Counted from the stretch's first letter, positions 35,045 through 48,407 are shown. The stretch: 64,000 bases of DNA from Bog-473 sp963824195 (GCA_963824195.1 CAWGOJ010000040.1:73872-137871), one strand, 5' to 3'. Numbers and translations: made by a program. Notes: generated by a model from the letters alone, not told the origin.

Positions 35045-35937
35045 GTGGTGGCACCGTACCAGTCACCCAGCGAGCGCCCGGTGACACGCTCGTACGCCGC
35101 GATGTAGCGCTCCGACATGGCCGTCGTCACCTCCGGCGGCAACGGCGGCGGGGGCGGCGTGCGGTCCCAGGGCTGCTCGGCCAGCCAGTCGCGCAGGGGC
35201 TGCTTGTCGAAGGCGGGCGGTGTCGTCCCCGGCACGACCGCATCCGCCGGCCACAGCCGCGACGAGTCCGGCGTGCACACCTCGTCGCACAGGCAGAGCA
35301 CGCCGTCCACGTAGCCGAGCTCGAACTTGGTGTCGGCCAGGATGAAGCCGGCCGCGGCGGCCCGGGCCGCGGCACGGCGGTACAGCTCGAGACAGACGGC
35401 CTGCGCCGCCAGGGCCGACTCGGCGCCCACCAGGTCGACGGCCTCCGCCATGCCGATGTTGAGGTCGTGCCCCTCGGCCGCCTTGGTGGAGGGGGTGAAG
35501 ATCGGCTTCTCCAGCTTGCTGGCCAGCAGCAGCCCCTCGGGCATCTCCATACCGTGCACCCGGCCCGAGCGCTCGTACTCCTCCCAAGCCTGGCCGGCGA
35601 GGTACCCCCGCACGATGCACTCGAGAGGGAGCATCTCGGCCCGGCGGACCAGGACGGCCCGGCCGGCCCACTCGGGCGGCAGCGCCACGCCCCCGAGCGC
35701 GGCGGAGATCTCGACCGGGTCGGCGGCGAGCAGCGTGCCCGGTACGACGTCGGCCATCTCGTCGAACCAGAAGCAGGTCATGGCGGTGAGCACCCGGCCC
35801 TTGTCGGGGATCGGCTCGGCCATGATGACGTCGAACGCGCTCACCCGGTCCGAGGCGACCATGACGAGGCGGTCCTCTCCGGCGTCGTAGAGCTCGCGCA
35901 CCTTGCCCGAGAGGACCCGCGGCAGGTCCATCGTCAC
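35041..35937 (-). CDS. purC: Phosphoribosylaminoimidazole-succinocarboxamide synthase (SAICAR synthetase)
   Basis: 298 residues. SGKVRELYDAGEDRLVMVAS at the N-terminus binds ATP, followed by SDRVSAFDVIMAEPIPDKG, the signature LPLECIVRGYLAGQAWEEY, and FILADTKFELGYVDG. It joins aspartate to CAIR. The GTG at 35937 is taken as the start because a GAGGG ribosome site lies about seven bases upstream; the ATG at 35931 is the alternative. The gap to purB is filled by a hexanucleotide repeat that supplies several possible ribosome sites. The proline run PPPPPPLPP near the C-terminus is a lineage-specific insertion. Confidence 0.93.
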   Translation of the reverse strand: MTMDLPRVLSGKVRELYDAGEDRLVMVASDRVSAFDVIMAEPIPDKGRVLTAMTCFWFDEMADVVPGTLLAADPVEISAALGGVALPPEWAGRAVLVRRAEMLPLECIVRGYLAGQAWEEYERSGRVHGMEMPEGLLLASKLEKPIFTPSTKAAEGHDLNIGMAEAVDLVGAESALAAQAVCLELYRRAAARAAAAGFILADTKFELGYVDGVLCLCDEVCTPDSSRLWPADAVVPGTTPPAFDKQPLRDWLAEQPWDRTPPPPPLPPEVTTAMSERYIAAYERVTGRSLGDWYGATT

Positions 35938-35944
35938 TGAGCGA

Positions 35945-35980
35945 CCCTCACCCTCGCCCTCACCCTCGCCCTCGCCCTCA
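35945..35980 (-). repeat. Six tandem GAGGGY-type hexanucleotides between purB and purC
   Basis: Read on the coding strand the units are TGAGGG or CGAGGG, six in a row. The first TGA is the purB stop codon. Every unit contains a purine-rich GAGGG that can pair with the 16S 3' end, and the last lies just before the purC start. Such short repeats change length easily by slippage, so they could tune purC translation. Confidence 0.8.
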
Positions 35981-37282
35981 CAGCGCCGCCAGCGCGTCGG
36001 CGAAGCGGTCCACGTGGCGCAGGGTACGGGACAGGTCGAAGGCGCCGTCGAGCTGCTCGGCGCTGAGCGTCACGTCCGGGTCGGCCTCGAGCACGGCGCG
36101 CAGCGGGCGCCGCTCGGACCAGGCCGCTCGCGCGTCGCGCTGCACGATCCGGTAGGCCTCGTCACGCGTCAGGCCGGCGGAGACGAGCGCCAGGAGGACG
36201 GACTGGGAGAAGACGAGCCCGAGCGTGCCCTCGGTCAGGTTCTCGAGCGCCCGCTCGGGGTGGATGACCAGCCCCGAGGCCAGCCCGGTGGCCTTGCGCA
36301 GCACGTAGGCGGCCAGCATGGACGCGTCGGGCAGCGCCACCCGCTCCACCGAGCTGTGCGAGATGTCGCGCTCGTGCCACAGCGCCACGTCTTCGAGGCC
36401 CGCGCCGAGATACCCGCGCAGCAGCCGCGCCAGGCCGCAGAGCCGCTCCGAGAGGATCGGGTTGCGCTTGTGCGGCATGGCCGAGCTCCCCTTCTGCCCG
36501 GCGCCGAACGGCTCCTCCGCCTCGCCGAGCTCACTGCGGGCCAGGTGGCGGATCTCGGTGCACATGAGCTCGACCGTGGCGCCGACGGACGCGCAGGCGT
36601 AGAAGAACTCGGCGTGGCGGTCACGGGCGATCACCTGGGTCGCCGGCACCGGCGTCAGGCCGAGCGCGGCACAGACGCGGGCCTCGACCTCGGGGTCGAT
36701 GTTGGAGTAGGTACCGACCGCGCCCGACAGCTTGCCGACGGCGACGGCCTCGCGGGCGGCCCGCATGCGACGCCGGTCGCGGTCCGCCTGCAGGGCCCAC
36801 AGCGCGAACTTGGCCCCGAAGGTGGTCGGCTCGGCGTGCATGCCGTGCGTGCGCCCCGTCACGGGCACGTGCAGCAACTCGAGCGCCCGCGCCTTGAGCG
36901 CCGCCACGAAGGCGTCGAGGTCGGCCAGCAGGAGGTCGGCCGCCCGCGTGAGGGTGGCGCACAGTGCGGTGTCCACGACGTCGGACGAGGTCAGCCCGTA
37001 GTGGATGTGCGAACCCGCCGGCGCGCCGATGCGCTCCTGCACGACGTCGACGAAGGCGGCCACGTCGTGGTCCGTCACCTTCTCGCGCTCGAGGACGTCG
37101 GCGACGAAGACGTCGTCGACCACCGGCGCCTTGGCCCGGCAGGTGGCCGCCTCGTCCTGCGGCACGACCCCCACGGCGGCCTGGGCCTCGGTGGCCAGGA
37201 GCTCCACCTCGAGCCAGAGGGAGAAGCGGGCGGCGTCGCTGAACAGCGCGGCCATGTCGGGCGGCGAGTAGCGCGGGATCAT
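35978..37282 (-). CDS. purB: Adenylosuccinate lyase
   Basis: 434 residues of the fumarase/aspartase superfamily. It starts MIPRYSPPDMAALFSD and shows SHIHYGLTSSDVVDTALCAT (active-site TSSD), TGRTHGMHAEPTTFGAK and the family signature GSSAMPHKRNPILSERLCGL. It catalyses two steps: SAICAR to AICAR and adenylosuccinate to AMP. The ATG at 37282 overlaps the purD stop (ATGA). Its own stop lies in the hexanucleotide repeat before purC. Confidence 0.94.
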   Translation of the reverse strand: MIPRYSPPDMAALFSDAARFSLWLEVELLATEAQAAVGVVPQDEAATCRAKAPVVDDVFVADVLEREKVTDHDVAAFVDVVQERIGAPAGSHIHYGLTSSDVVDTALCATLTRAADLLLADLDAFVAALKARALELLHVPVTGRTHGMHAEPTTFGAKFALWALQADRDRRRMRAAREAVAVGKLSGAVGTYSNIDPEVEARVCAALGLTPVPATQVIARDRHAEFFYACASVGATVELMCTEIRHLARSELGEAEEPFGAGQKGSSAMPHKRNPILSERLCGLARLLRGYLGAGLEDVALWHERDISHSSVERVALPDASMLAAYVLRKATGLASGLVIHPERALENLTEGTLGLVFSQSVLLALVSAGLTRDEAYRIVQRDARAAWSERRPLRAVLEADPDVTLSAEQLDGAFDLSRTLRHVDRFADALAAL

Positions 37283-38568
37283 CCCGCACCCTCCCCGGCC
37301 ACCGCCGGCGCGGCGCCGGCCGCCCGGGCTGCGATGTCGTGGCGCATCTGCACGCCCTCCCAGTCAATCGGCTCGGCGGCGGCGTAGGCGCGGTCGCGCG
37401 CCTCGGCGAGCGTCGGGGCGGTGGCCGTGACGCCCAGCACGCGCCCACCGGCCGTGTAGAACGGCCCGTTGGGGGTGTGGCGCCGGGTGCCGGCGTGGAA
37501 CACGGTGGCGCCGTCGACGGCGGCGACCGACTGGCCGGACGGGGTCAGCCCCTCAATGGGGTCCCCGGTGCGCGGGTGCTCGGGGTAGCCCTGCGAGGCC
37601 ATGACGACGCACACGGCGGCATCGCCCGAGAAGGCGGGCGGGGCCGCGTCCTCCAGCGCCCCGTTCGCCACGGCGAGGAACAGCTCGGCCGGGTCCGACG
37701 CCAAGAGGGGGAGCACCACCTGGGCCTCGGGGTCGCCGAAGCGCACGTTGTACTCAATGACCTTGACGCCCACAGGGGTCAACATGAGCCCGGCGTAGAG
37801 CACGCCCCGGTAGTCGATGCCGCGGCGGCGCAGCTCCTCGACGAGAGGCAGGACGGCGGTGTCCATCAGGCGGCCCACCGTGCCGGCGTCGAGGTCGGGC
37901 ATCGGCGCGTAGGCGCCCATGCCCCCGGTGTTGGGCCCCGCATCGCCGTCGCCGATCCGCTTGAAGTCCTGGGCCGGGACGAGGGGTACGGCGCGGGTCC
38001 CGTCGCACAGGACGAGCAGCGAGCACTCCTCGCCGTCGAGCCCCTCTTCAATCACGATGTGGCGCCCCGCGTCGCCGAAGGACGCCCCCGACAGCTTGGC
38101 GCTGACGTCGGCGCGGGCCTCGTCGAGGGTCCTGGCCACCAGGACGCCCTTGCCGGCCGCCAGGCCGTCCGTCTTGATCACCCAGGGCCCGGGCAGGGTC
38201 TCGAGGTAGTCCAACGCGGCGCCGGTCTCGAGCGCGTCGAAGGTCGAGAAGCGCGCCGTCGGGACGCCGGCTGCGCTGAGGACCTCCTTCATGAAGGCCT
38301 TGGACCCCTCGAGCAGCGCTCCGTCGGCGCCCGGGCCCATGACGGCCCTCCCCGCGGACCGCAGGCTGTCGGCCAGGCCGTCGACGAGGGGCGCCTCGGG
38401 GCCGACCACGTACAGGTCGGCCTCTACCTCCTCCACCGGCGCGTCGGTCACGGTGATGGGCGCCGCCATGCCGGGGTTGCCCGGCGTGACGACGACGTCC
38501 GCCGTGCGGGCCAGGGTGTGGGCGAGCGCGTGCTCGCGGCCCCCACTGCCGACGACGCAGACCCTCAC
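37279..38568 (-). CDS. purD: Phosphoribosylamine-glycine ligase (GAR synthetase)
   Basis: 429 residues. ATP-grasp enzyme: VCVVGSGGREHALAHTLAR at the N-terminus, PWVIKTDGLAAGKGVLVART for ATP, EEGLDGEECSLLVLCDGTRA, and GVLYAGLMLTPVGVKVIEYN with NVRFGDPEAQ for the metal site. It makes GAR in step two of purine synthesis. The GTG at 38568 overlaps the purA stop as GTGA; its stop overlaps purB. It is second in the operon after purA. Confidence 0.94.
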   Translation of the reverse strand: MRVCVVGSGGREHALAHTLARTADVVVTPGNPGMAAPITVTDAPVEEVEADLYVVGPEAPLVDGLADSLRSAGRAVMGPGADGALLEGSKAFMKEVLSAAGVPTARFSTFDALETGAALDYLETLPGPWVIKTDGLAAGKGVLVARTLDEARADVSAKLSGASFGDAGRHIVIEEGLDGEECSLLVLCDGTRAVPLVPAQDFKRIGDGDAGPNTGGMGAYAPMPDLDAGTVGRLMDTAVLPLVEELRRRGIDYRGVLYAGLMLTPVGVKVIEYNVRFGDPEAQVVLPLLASDPAELFLAVANGALEDAAPPAFSGDAAVCVVMASQGYPEHPRTGDPIEGLTPSGQSVAAVDGATVFHAGTRRHTPNGPFYTAGGRVLGVTATAPTLAEARDRAYAAAEPIDWEGVQMRHDIAARAAGAAPAVAGEGAG

Positions 38569-39848
38569 GCGGTGGCGAAGGAGACGGTCTGCTCGCGGCC
38601 CGGCCCGACCCCGACGAGGCGGACGGGGACGCCGATCTGCTCGGACAGGAAGGCGACATAGTCGCGGGCCGCCGCGGGCATGTCGTCCGGTGCGGTCGCC
38701 GCACTGAGGTCGGTGAGCCACCCGGGCAGCTCCTCGTAGACCGGCACCGCCTTGTGGAACGTCGACTGGTGGTAGGGCAGGTGCGTATAGCGGATGCCGT
38801 CAGCCTCGTAGGCGACGCACACCTTGACGGTCTCGAAGGTGTCGAGGACGTCGAGCTTCGTGAGCGCCACCTCGGTCATTGAGTTGAGGCGCACGGCTTG
38901 GCGCAGCATGACGGCGTCGAACCAGCCGCAGCGCCGCTTGCGCCCGGTGTTGGTGCCGAACTCGTGGCCTCGTTCGACGAGGAGCTCGCCGACGTCGTTC
39001 TCCTGCTCGGTCGGGAACGGCCCGGCGCCGACGCGGGTCACGTACGCCTTGGCGATGCCGATCACCTGCTCAATGTCACGCGGGCCGAGCCCCGAGCCGG
39101 TGCATGCGCCACCGGCGACGGGGTTGGAGGAGGTGACGAAGGGATAGGTCCCGTGGTCGAGGTCGAGGAAGGTGGCCTGGGCCCCCTCGAGCAGCACCTG
39201 GTGGTCCGCGTCCAGGGCGTCGTGGATCATGCCGACGGTGTCGCCCACCATCGGCTCTATGCGGGGGGCGTACTCGCCGAGATAGTGGTCGGCGATGTCA
39301 TCGGCCGACAGGGGCAGGCGGTTGTAGACCTTGGCCAGGACGGCGTTCTTCTCCTTGAGGGCCACGTCGAGCTTCTGGCGGAAGATCTTGGGGTCGAAGA
39401 GGTCCTGGACCCGGATGCCGACGCGGGTGGCCTTGTCGGCGTAGGCCGGCCCGATGCCGCGCTTGGTCGTCCCCAGCGCGTTCTTGCCGAGGAAGCGCTC
39501 GGTCACCCGGTCGAGCTCCTGGTGGTACGGCATGATCAGGTGGGCGTTGCCGCTGACGACCAGGCGACTCGTGTCGATGCCTTTGGCGGCCAGGCTGTCG
39601 AGCTCGTCGAGGAGCACGGCCGGGTCGACGACGACGCCGTTGCCGATGATCGGTGTGATGTGGTCGTAGAGGATCCCGCTCGGCACCAGCTGGAGCGCGA
39701 ACGCCTCGCCGTTGACGACGATGCGGTGACCGGCGTTGTGGCCACCCTGGTAGCGCACGACCATGTGCATCTCGCGGGCGAGGAGGTCGGTGAGCTTGCC
39801 CTTCCCCTCGTCGCCCCACTGGGTCCCCACCACCACGGTTGCGGGCAC
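38565..39848 (-). CDS. purA: Adenylosuccinate synthetase
   Basis: 427 residues. GTP-binding P-loop-like TQWGDEGKGKLTDLLAR, the IMP-site motif GGHNAGHRIVV, GTTKRGIGPAYADKATR, and RKRRCGWFDAVMLRQAV. It makes adenylosuccinate from IMP and aspartate. Starts at the GTG at 39848 with GGAGAGA upstream. First gene of the minus-strand purine run; a TACACT hexamer at 39888-39893 (read on the minus strand) is a possible -10 box and matches the one proposed for dnaK. The region up to 40098 holds no other gene. Confidence 0.94.
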   Translation of the reverse strand: MPATVVVGTQWGDEGKGKLTDLLAREMHMVVRYQGGHNAGHRIVVNGEAFALQLVPSGILYDHITPIIGNGVVVDPAVLLDELDSLAAKGIDTSRLVVSGNAHLIMPYHQELDRVTERFLGKNALGTTKRGIGPAYADKATRVGIRVQDLFDPKIFRQKLDVALKEKNAVLAKVYNRLPLSADDIADHYLGEYAPRIEPMVGDTVGMIHDALDADHQVLLEGAQATFLDLDHGTYPFVTSSNPVAGGACTGSGLGPRDIEQVIGIAKAYVTRVGAGPFPTEQENDVGELLVERGHEFGTNTGRKRRCGWFDAVMLRQAVRLNSMTEVALTKLDVLDTFETVKVCVAYEADGIRYTHLPYHQSTFHKAVPVYEELPGWLTDLSAATAPDDMPAAARDYVAFLSEQIGVPVRLVGVGPGREQTVSFATA

Positions 39849-40098
39849 GCGTCTCTCCGTTCGCCAAGTCGCTTCGGATTACGCACCAGTGTACCCCTCC
39901 CCGAAATGGGGCCCGAAAATCCGGCGCTCCTGCGCCACGCCGAGGCCCCCGGGCAGCGACGGCGGACCTCGCCGTAGGGTACGGAGCGGAGGTGCAGGCC
40001 GGTGCTGACGACGACGGGGACGAGGCGGTGACCGTTCCGCCGGATCCGCCGGGCCCGCCCCCGCGAGGCACCGTCGCTCCACGGCGAGGGTCACGGGC

Positions 40099-40764
40099 AT
40101 GCGCACCGGCACCGAGGGGCTCCGGTCCTTCGTCTTCGCCGCGTCCATGGTCTTCGGCCGCGCTAGGGCGGCGACCTGCGTCGCCGACGTGGCGCGGCTG
40201 ACCCCGGCCGACCGCGTGGTCGACATCGGCTGCGGACCCGGGACCGCGGTCCGGGTGGCGTCCCGGCGCTGCCAGTGGGCGACGGGCGTCGACCCGGACC
40301 CGACCATGCTCCGCTTCGGGCGATGGCTCGCCTCCCTCCGGCGCCGCCGGAACCTGAGCCTAGTGGGCATGGAGGGATCGGCCGAGGCCCTCCCGCTCCC
40401 GGACGCCGGCGCGACCGTCGTCTGGTCGCTCAGCGCCGTGCACCACTGGTCCGACCGGGCCGCCGGCCTCGCCGAGGCCATGCGGGTGCTCACGTCCGGC
40501 GGCCGGGTCTTCCTGGTGGAGCGGCTGTCCCCGCCGGACGCCCGCGGCCACCAGAGGTACGGCATGACCGAGGCGCAGCTCGATGCTCTGGAGCAGGACG
40601 CGACGCGCGCCGGCTTCGTGGCCGTGCGCCGCGAGATGCACCGGGCGGGCCGCGACACCCTGGCCGTGGTGCGGGGGTCGAAGAGGCACGGACGTGACCG
40701 CGCCCGGCACCGGGTGTTCGGGCCGGCCGCCGACGGTGGCGGGGCAGCTTCTCCAGAACTGTAA
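40099..40764 (+). CDS. Class I SAM-dependent methyltransferase
   Basis: 221 residues. SAM motif I reads RVVDIGCGPGTAVRVASRRC, followed by WATGVDPDPTML, then GATVVWSLSAVHHWSDRAAG and MRVLTSGGRVFLVERLSPP. This is the UbiE/Methyltransf_11 type; the substrate is not evident. It starts at the ATG at 40099. An imperfect inverted repeat CAGAACT...AGTTCTG (40754-40785) straddles its stop and may serve as a transcription stop between it and the convergent clpB. It has no obvious partner among the adjacent purine and heat-shock genes. Confidence 0.82.
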   Translation: MRTGTEGLRSFVFAASMVFGRARAATCVADVARLTPADRVVDIGCGPGTAVRVASRRCQWATGVDPDPTMLRFGRWLASLRRRRNLSLVGMEGSAEALPLPDAGATVVWSLSAVHHWSDRAAGLAEAMRVLTSGGRVFLVERLSPPDARGHQRYGMTEAQLDALEQDATRAGFVAVRREMHRAGRDTLAVVRGSKRHGRDRARHRVFGPAADGGGAASPEL

Positions 40765-40839
40765 ACGAGTCTGCTTATAGTTCTGAGAACGGTCCCCGGG
40801 CGGAGGAGCCGGGGCGCTCTCGTCCGGCGGATCAGGCGG

Positions 40840-43330
<2,491 letters not shown>

Positions 43331-43409
43331 GCGCCCGCACCTCTCGTCTCGTCGTTCGCCGTGGTGCCTTCCTTCGTGTTCGTGTGTGCCTTCGTGTTCA
43401 TGCGCCCGT

Positions 43410-43847
43410 TCATGTCCCCGTGCCGGTCCGCCGGCGGTACGGCACCGGCGCCTGGCGCACCGGCACCAGGTCGCGCCGGTACTGGCGGTGCGTGGCGGCC
43501 ACGGCCTCGAGCGCCTGGGCCCGCACCTCGACCAGCTCGGCGCGCAGCCGGGACAGCTCCGACTCCAGCTGGAGCACCCGGCGCACCCCCTCGAGGTTGA
43601 GCCCGGTCGACGTCAGCTCCTGAATGTGGCGCAGCCGCTCGAGGTCGCGCTCGGAGAAGCGGCGGCTCCCGCCGCTCGTGCGCGACGGGTCGAGCAGCCC
43701 CTTGCGCTCGTAGATGCGCAGCGTCTGCGGGTGCATCCCCGTCAGCTCGGCCGCCACCGAGATCACGTAGACCGCCTGGTTGGCGTCGCGGTCCGCTCGG
43801 CGCTCCGCTATCCGGTCCTCCATACGCTCACCTCGGAGCTCCGCCAT
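43410..43847 (-). CDS. hspR: Heat-shock repressor HspR (MerR family)
   Basis: 145 residues. The MerR helix-turn-helix is VYVISVAAELTGMHPQTLRI with YERKGLLDPSRTSGGSRRFS, followed by ERDLERLRHIQELTSTGLNL and a coiled coil (RVLQLESELSRLRAELVEVR). The H-P-Q-T-L-R-x-Y-E-R-K-G-L pattern is that of HspR. In Streptomyces and Mycobacterium HspR represses dnaK and clpB by binding HAIR sites with DnaK as co-repressor. The ATG at 43847 has GGAGG seven to nine bases upstream, overlapping the dnaJ 3' end; GTG 43850 and ATG 43823 are alternatives. Fourth gene of dnaK-grpE-dnaJ-hspR, with clpB next. Confidence 0.92.
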   Translation of the reverse strand: MAELRGERMEDRIAERRADRDANQAVYVISVAAELTGMHPQTLRIYERKGLLDPSRTSGGSRRFSERDLERLRHIQELTSTGLNLEGVRRVLQLESELSRLRAELVEVRAQALEAVAATHRQYRRDLVPVRQAPVPYRRRTGTGT

Positions 43848-43851
43848 CACG

Positions 43852-44961
43852 TCACCCCTCCACCGCGATGCGCGGCGCCGGCTCGGTGACCGCGGCCAGC
43901 GACTCCACTGCCGCCTTCTGCTCGTCGGTCAGCTCCGTCGGCACCACGACCTCGAGCTTGACCAACAGGTCGCCCGGCTTCTTGCCGTTGCGACCCGATC
44001 CGGCCGGGACGCCGCGGCCGCGCACGCGCAGCACCTTGGCGGACTGTGTGCCCGGCGGCACCTTCAGTGACACCTTGCCGTCGAGCGTCGGCACCGTGAT
44101 GGTGGTGCCCAGCACCGCCTCGGGGTAGGTGACCGGCACCGTGATGGTCAGGTTGCGCCCGCTCCGCCCGAACACCGGGTGGCGCGCCACGTGCACGACG
44201 ACATAGAGATCGCCGGGGGGCGCCATGCCCTGCCCGGGCGCGCCCCGTCCCTTGACCCTGATGCGCTGGCCGCTCTCGACCCCGGGCGGGATGCGCACCT
44301 TGACCGAGCGAACCTTCTGCTCGGTGCCGGTGCCACGGCACACCGGGCACGGCGTGTCGAACAGCGTCCCCCGGCCGACACAATCCGGGCAGACCGTGCT
44401 GAGCGAGAACAGGCCCTGGTTGTCGTTGAGGCTCCCCGTTCCCCCGCAGCGCGGGCAGGTGTGCGTCGACGTCCCCGGCGCGGCACCAGAACCGCGGCAA
44501 TTCGAGCAGCGCACCTCCTGGGGCACGTTGACCGAGGTGGTGACGCCGTGCACCGCGTCCTGGAACGACAGGTGCAGCTGCGCCTCCATGTCGGCGCCCC
44601 GCTGCGGCCCGCGCTGGGTCCGCGTCCGCCCTCCGGCGCCGCCCCCGAACAGCCCTCCGAAGAGGTCACTCAGGTCACCCATGTCCTCCATGCGGAACGT
44701 CCCGCCGCCGGGCTGGCTGAAGCCGCCCACCGGGCCGTGCCGGCGGACCTCGTCGTACTCCTTGCGCTTCTCGGCGTCGCCGAGCACGTCGTAGGCCGCG
44801 CTGATCTCCTTGAAGCGCTCCTCGGACCCGGGGTTGGCGTCGGGGTGGTGCTCCTTGGCCAGCTTGCGGTAGGCGCGCGTGATCTCCTTGTCGGTCGCCG
44901 TGGGGACGACGCCGAGCACCTTGTAGTAGTCCTTCTCGAACCATTCACGCTGTGCGGCCAC
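43852..44961 (-). CDS. dnaJ: Chaperone DnaJ
   Basis: 369 residues. J domain with the HPD motif in YRKLAKEHHPDANPGSEERF, a Gly/Phe region (LFGGLFGGGAGG), four zinc-binding repeats CSNCRGSG, CPRCGGTG, CPDCVGRG and CPVCRGTG, and the C-terminal substrate-binding part. It delivers substrates to DnaK and stimulates its ATPase. GTG start at 44961, 8 bases after the grpE stop; third gene of the heat-shock operon. It looks like the actinobacterial DnaJ1 with WFEKDYYKVLGV at the start. Confidence 0.94.
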   Translation of the reverse strand: MAAQREWFEKDYYKVLGVVPTATDKEITRAYRKLAKEHHPDANPGSEERFKEISAAYDVLGDAEKRKEYDEVRRHGPVGGFSQPGGGTFRMEDMGDLSDLFGGLFGGGAGGRTRTQRGPQRGADMEAQLHLSFQDAVHGVTTSVNVPQEVRCSNCRGSGAAPGTSTHTCPRCGGTGSLNDNQGLFSLSTVCPDCVGRGTLFDTPCPVCRGTGTEQKVRSVKVRIPPGVESGQRIRVKGRGAPGQGMAPPGDLYVVVHVARHPVFGRSGRNLTITVPVTYPEAVLGTTITVPTLDGKVSLKVPPGTQSAKVLRVRGRGVPAGSGRNGKKPGDLLVKLEVVVPTELTDEQKAAVESLAAVTEPAPRIAVEG

Positions 44962-44969
44962 GGGTCAGT

Positions 44970-45601
44970 TCACCCCCGCACGCGGACCATGGCGGCGCGG
45001 AGCACCTGTCCCTTCCAGCGGTACCCCGAGCGCAGCACCTCCTCGACCACCGGCTCGCCGGACTCGCCGCCCTCGCCCTCGGCGCGCGCCACGGCGTCGT
45101 GCACGGACGGGTCGAAGGGGACCCCGGCCTGGTCGACCCGCTCGAGCCCCTCCTTGGAGAGGATGTCCATGAGCATGGCCCGCGAGGCGCGCAGCGCCTT
45201 GCCGTCCTCGCTCACCTCGAGCGACTCGTTCAGGTGGGCCTCGGCCAGGTCGAGCGTGTCGAGCACCGGCAGGAGCTTGTTGATCAGGTCGGCTGCGGCA
45301 CGGGCCGACTGCTCCTGCTGCTGGCGCGCGATGCGCTTGCGGTAGTTCTCGAAGTCGGCTTGGGTGCGCTGGAGCGCGAGCAGGTACTCGTCCCGCTCAC
45401 GCGCCAGCACTTCCCGTGGATCGGCCTCCTCGGCCAGCGCGGAGTGCGCGGCCTCGTTGCCGTTCCCGTTGTGGTGACCGTCACCGTGAGCTGCCGCCGC
45501 CGAAGCGGCCGCGGCCGCGGCGGCTGCGTCGGCAGCCTCCTCGGCGGCCTCGGCCTCAGAGAAGGCAGACTCCTCTTCGGGCACGGCCTCGTCGCCGAAG
45601 C

Positions 45602-45605
<4 letters not shown>
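44970..45605 (-). CDS. grpE: Nucleotide exchange factor GrpE
   Basis: 211 residues. An acidic, alanine-rich N-terminal tail (about 1-60, including a His/Asn stretch HGDGHHNGNGN) precedes the long helix RDEYLLALQRTQADFENYRK and the C-terminal beta domain (SKEGLERVDQAGVPFDPSVH, then EEVLRSGYRWKGQVLRAAMV). It exchanges ADP for ATP on DnaK. The ATG at 45605 overlaps the dnaK stop (ATGA). The low-complexity tail is longer than usual but harmless. Confidence 0.93.
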
Positions 45606-47452
<1,847 letters not shown>

Positions 47453-47515
47453 TTCCGCTGTCCTTCCGATCGTGAGCTGCCCGTGTGGCAGTTGCACCGT
47501 CTATTGCGTGGATCC

Positions 47516-47557
47516 AGTGTACCAAACTTGAGTCTGCTTGTGTCAAGATCTTTGACA
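47516..47557 (-). promoter_or_regulatory. dnaK promoter with HAIR-like HspR operator
   Basis: Read on the minus strand: TTGACA (-35) lies 19 bases from TACACT (-10). The -35 box is part of CTTGACA-7 nt-ACTCAAG, which matches the HAIR consensus CTTGAGT-N7-ACTCAAG in one half fully and in the other with two changes. HspR bound here would block RNA polymerase. A second short palindrome, TGTCAA-5 nt-TTGACA (47541-47557), overlaps it. Confidence 0.8.
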
Positions 47558-47639
47558 GGATAGGCAACCGACGATTGCCCCAACCCAGCTCAGGGAGGTG
47601 GGTTTCCCGCCCTCCCGCCGGGCCACCTACGATCGAACC

Positions 47640-48407
47640 GTGCTCGATCTGGTGCTGCTCCGCCACGGCCAGTCCTCCTGGAACGCCAAGAACCTGTTCA
47701 CGGGCTGGGTCGACGTGGACCTGACCGAGACCGGCGAGGGGGAGGCCCGGGCCGCCGGGCTGCTCCTGGCGGCCACCGAGGACCTCGACCTGCGCCTGCT
47801 GCACACCTCGGTGCTCACACGGGCCATCCGCACGGCCGAGATCGCCCTGGCGGCGGCCGGCCGGAGCTGGCTCCCCGTGCGGCGCGACTGGCGCCTCAAC
47901 GAGCGCCACTACGGGGACCTGCAGGGGAAGAACAAGGCCGAGACGAAGCAGCAGTTCGGCGACGAGCAGCTCATGCTGTGGCGCCGCAGCTACGACACGC
48001 CGCCTCCGCCCCTGGTCCCGGGCAACCCGTTCGACGTGTCCGGCGACCCCCGTTACCGCGACGTCGACCCGGCCGACATCCCCGCCACCGAGTGCCTGGC
48101 CGACGTGGTCCGCCGGACCCTGCCCTACTGGGAGTCGGCCATCGTGCCCGACCTGCAAGCCACGGCCGCGAAGGGCGGCGCCGTGCTGGTCGTCGCCCAC
48201 GGCAACTCCATCCGCGCCCTGCGCAAGGTCCTCGAGGACATCTCCGACGAGGAGATCACCGGTCTGGAGATCCCGACGGGCATCCCCTTCCGGATGCTGC
48301 TCGACGACGACCTCACGGTGCACTCGGCCGGCTACCTCGGCGACCCCGAGGCGGCCGCCGCCGCCGCCGAAGCGGTGGCCCGCCAGGCCGACCAGCCCAT
48401 CACCTGA
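47640..48407 (+). CDS. gpmA: 2,3-bisphosphoglycerate-dependent phosphoglycerate mutase
   Basis: 255 residues, the normal length. Phosphohistidine motif LVLLRHGQSSWNAKNLFTGW (His9), LHTSVLTRAIRTAEIALAAA, the proton donor region LNERHYGDLQGKNKAE and the second catalytic His in VLVVAHGNSIRALRK. It interconverts 3- and 2-phosphoglycerate in glycolysis. The GTG at 47640 is taken because translation from there starts right at the conserved core; the GTG at 47598 would add 14 unlikely residues. It is divergent from dnaK. Confidence 0.93.
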   Translation: MLDLVLLRHGQSSWNAKNLFTGWVDVDLTETGEGEARAAGLLLAATEDLDLRLLHTSVLTRAIRTAEIALAAAGRSWLPVRRDWRLNERHYGDLQGKNKAETKQQFGDEQLMLWRRSYDTPPPPLVPGNPFDVSGDPRYRDVDPADIPATECLADVVRRTLPYWESAIVPDLQATAAKGGAVLVVAHGNSIRALRKVLEDISDEEITGLEIPTGIPFRMLLDDDLTVHSAGYLGDPEAAAAAAEAVARQADQPIT

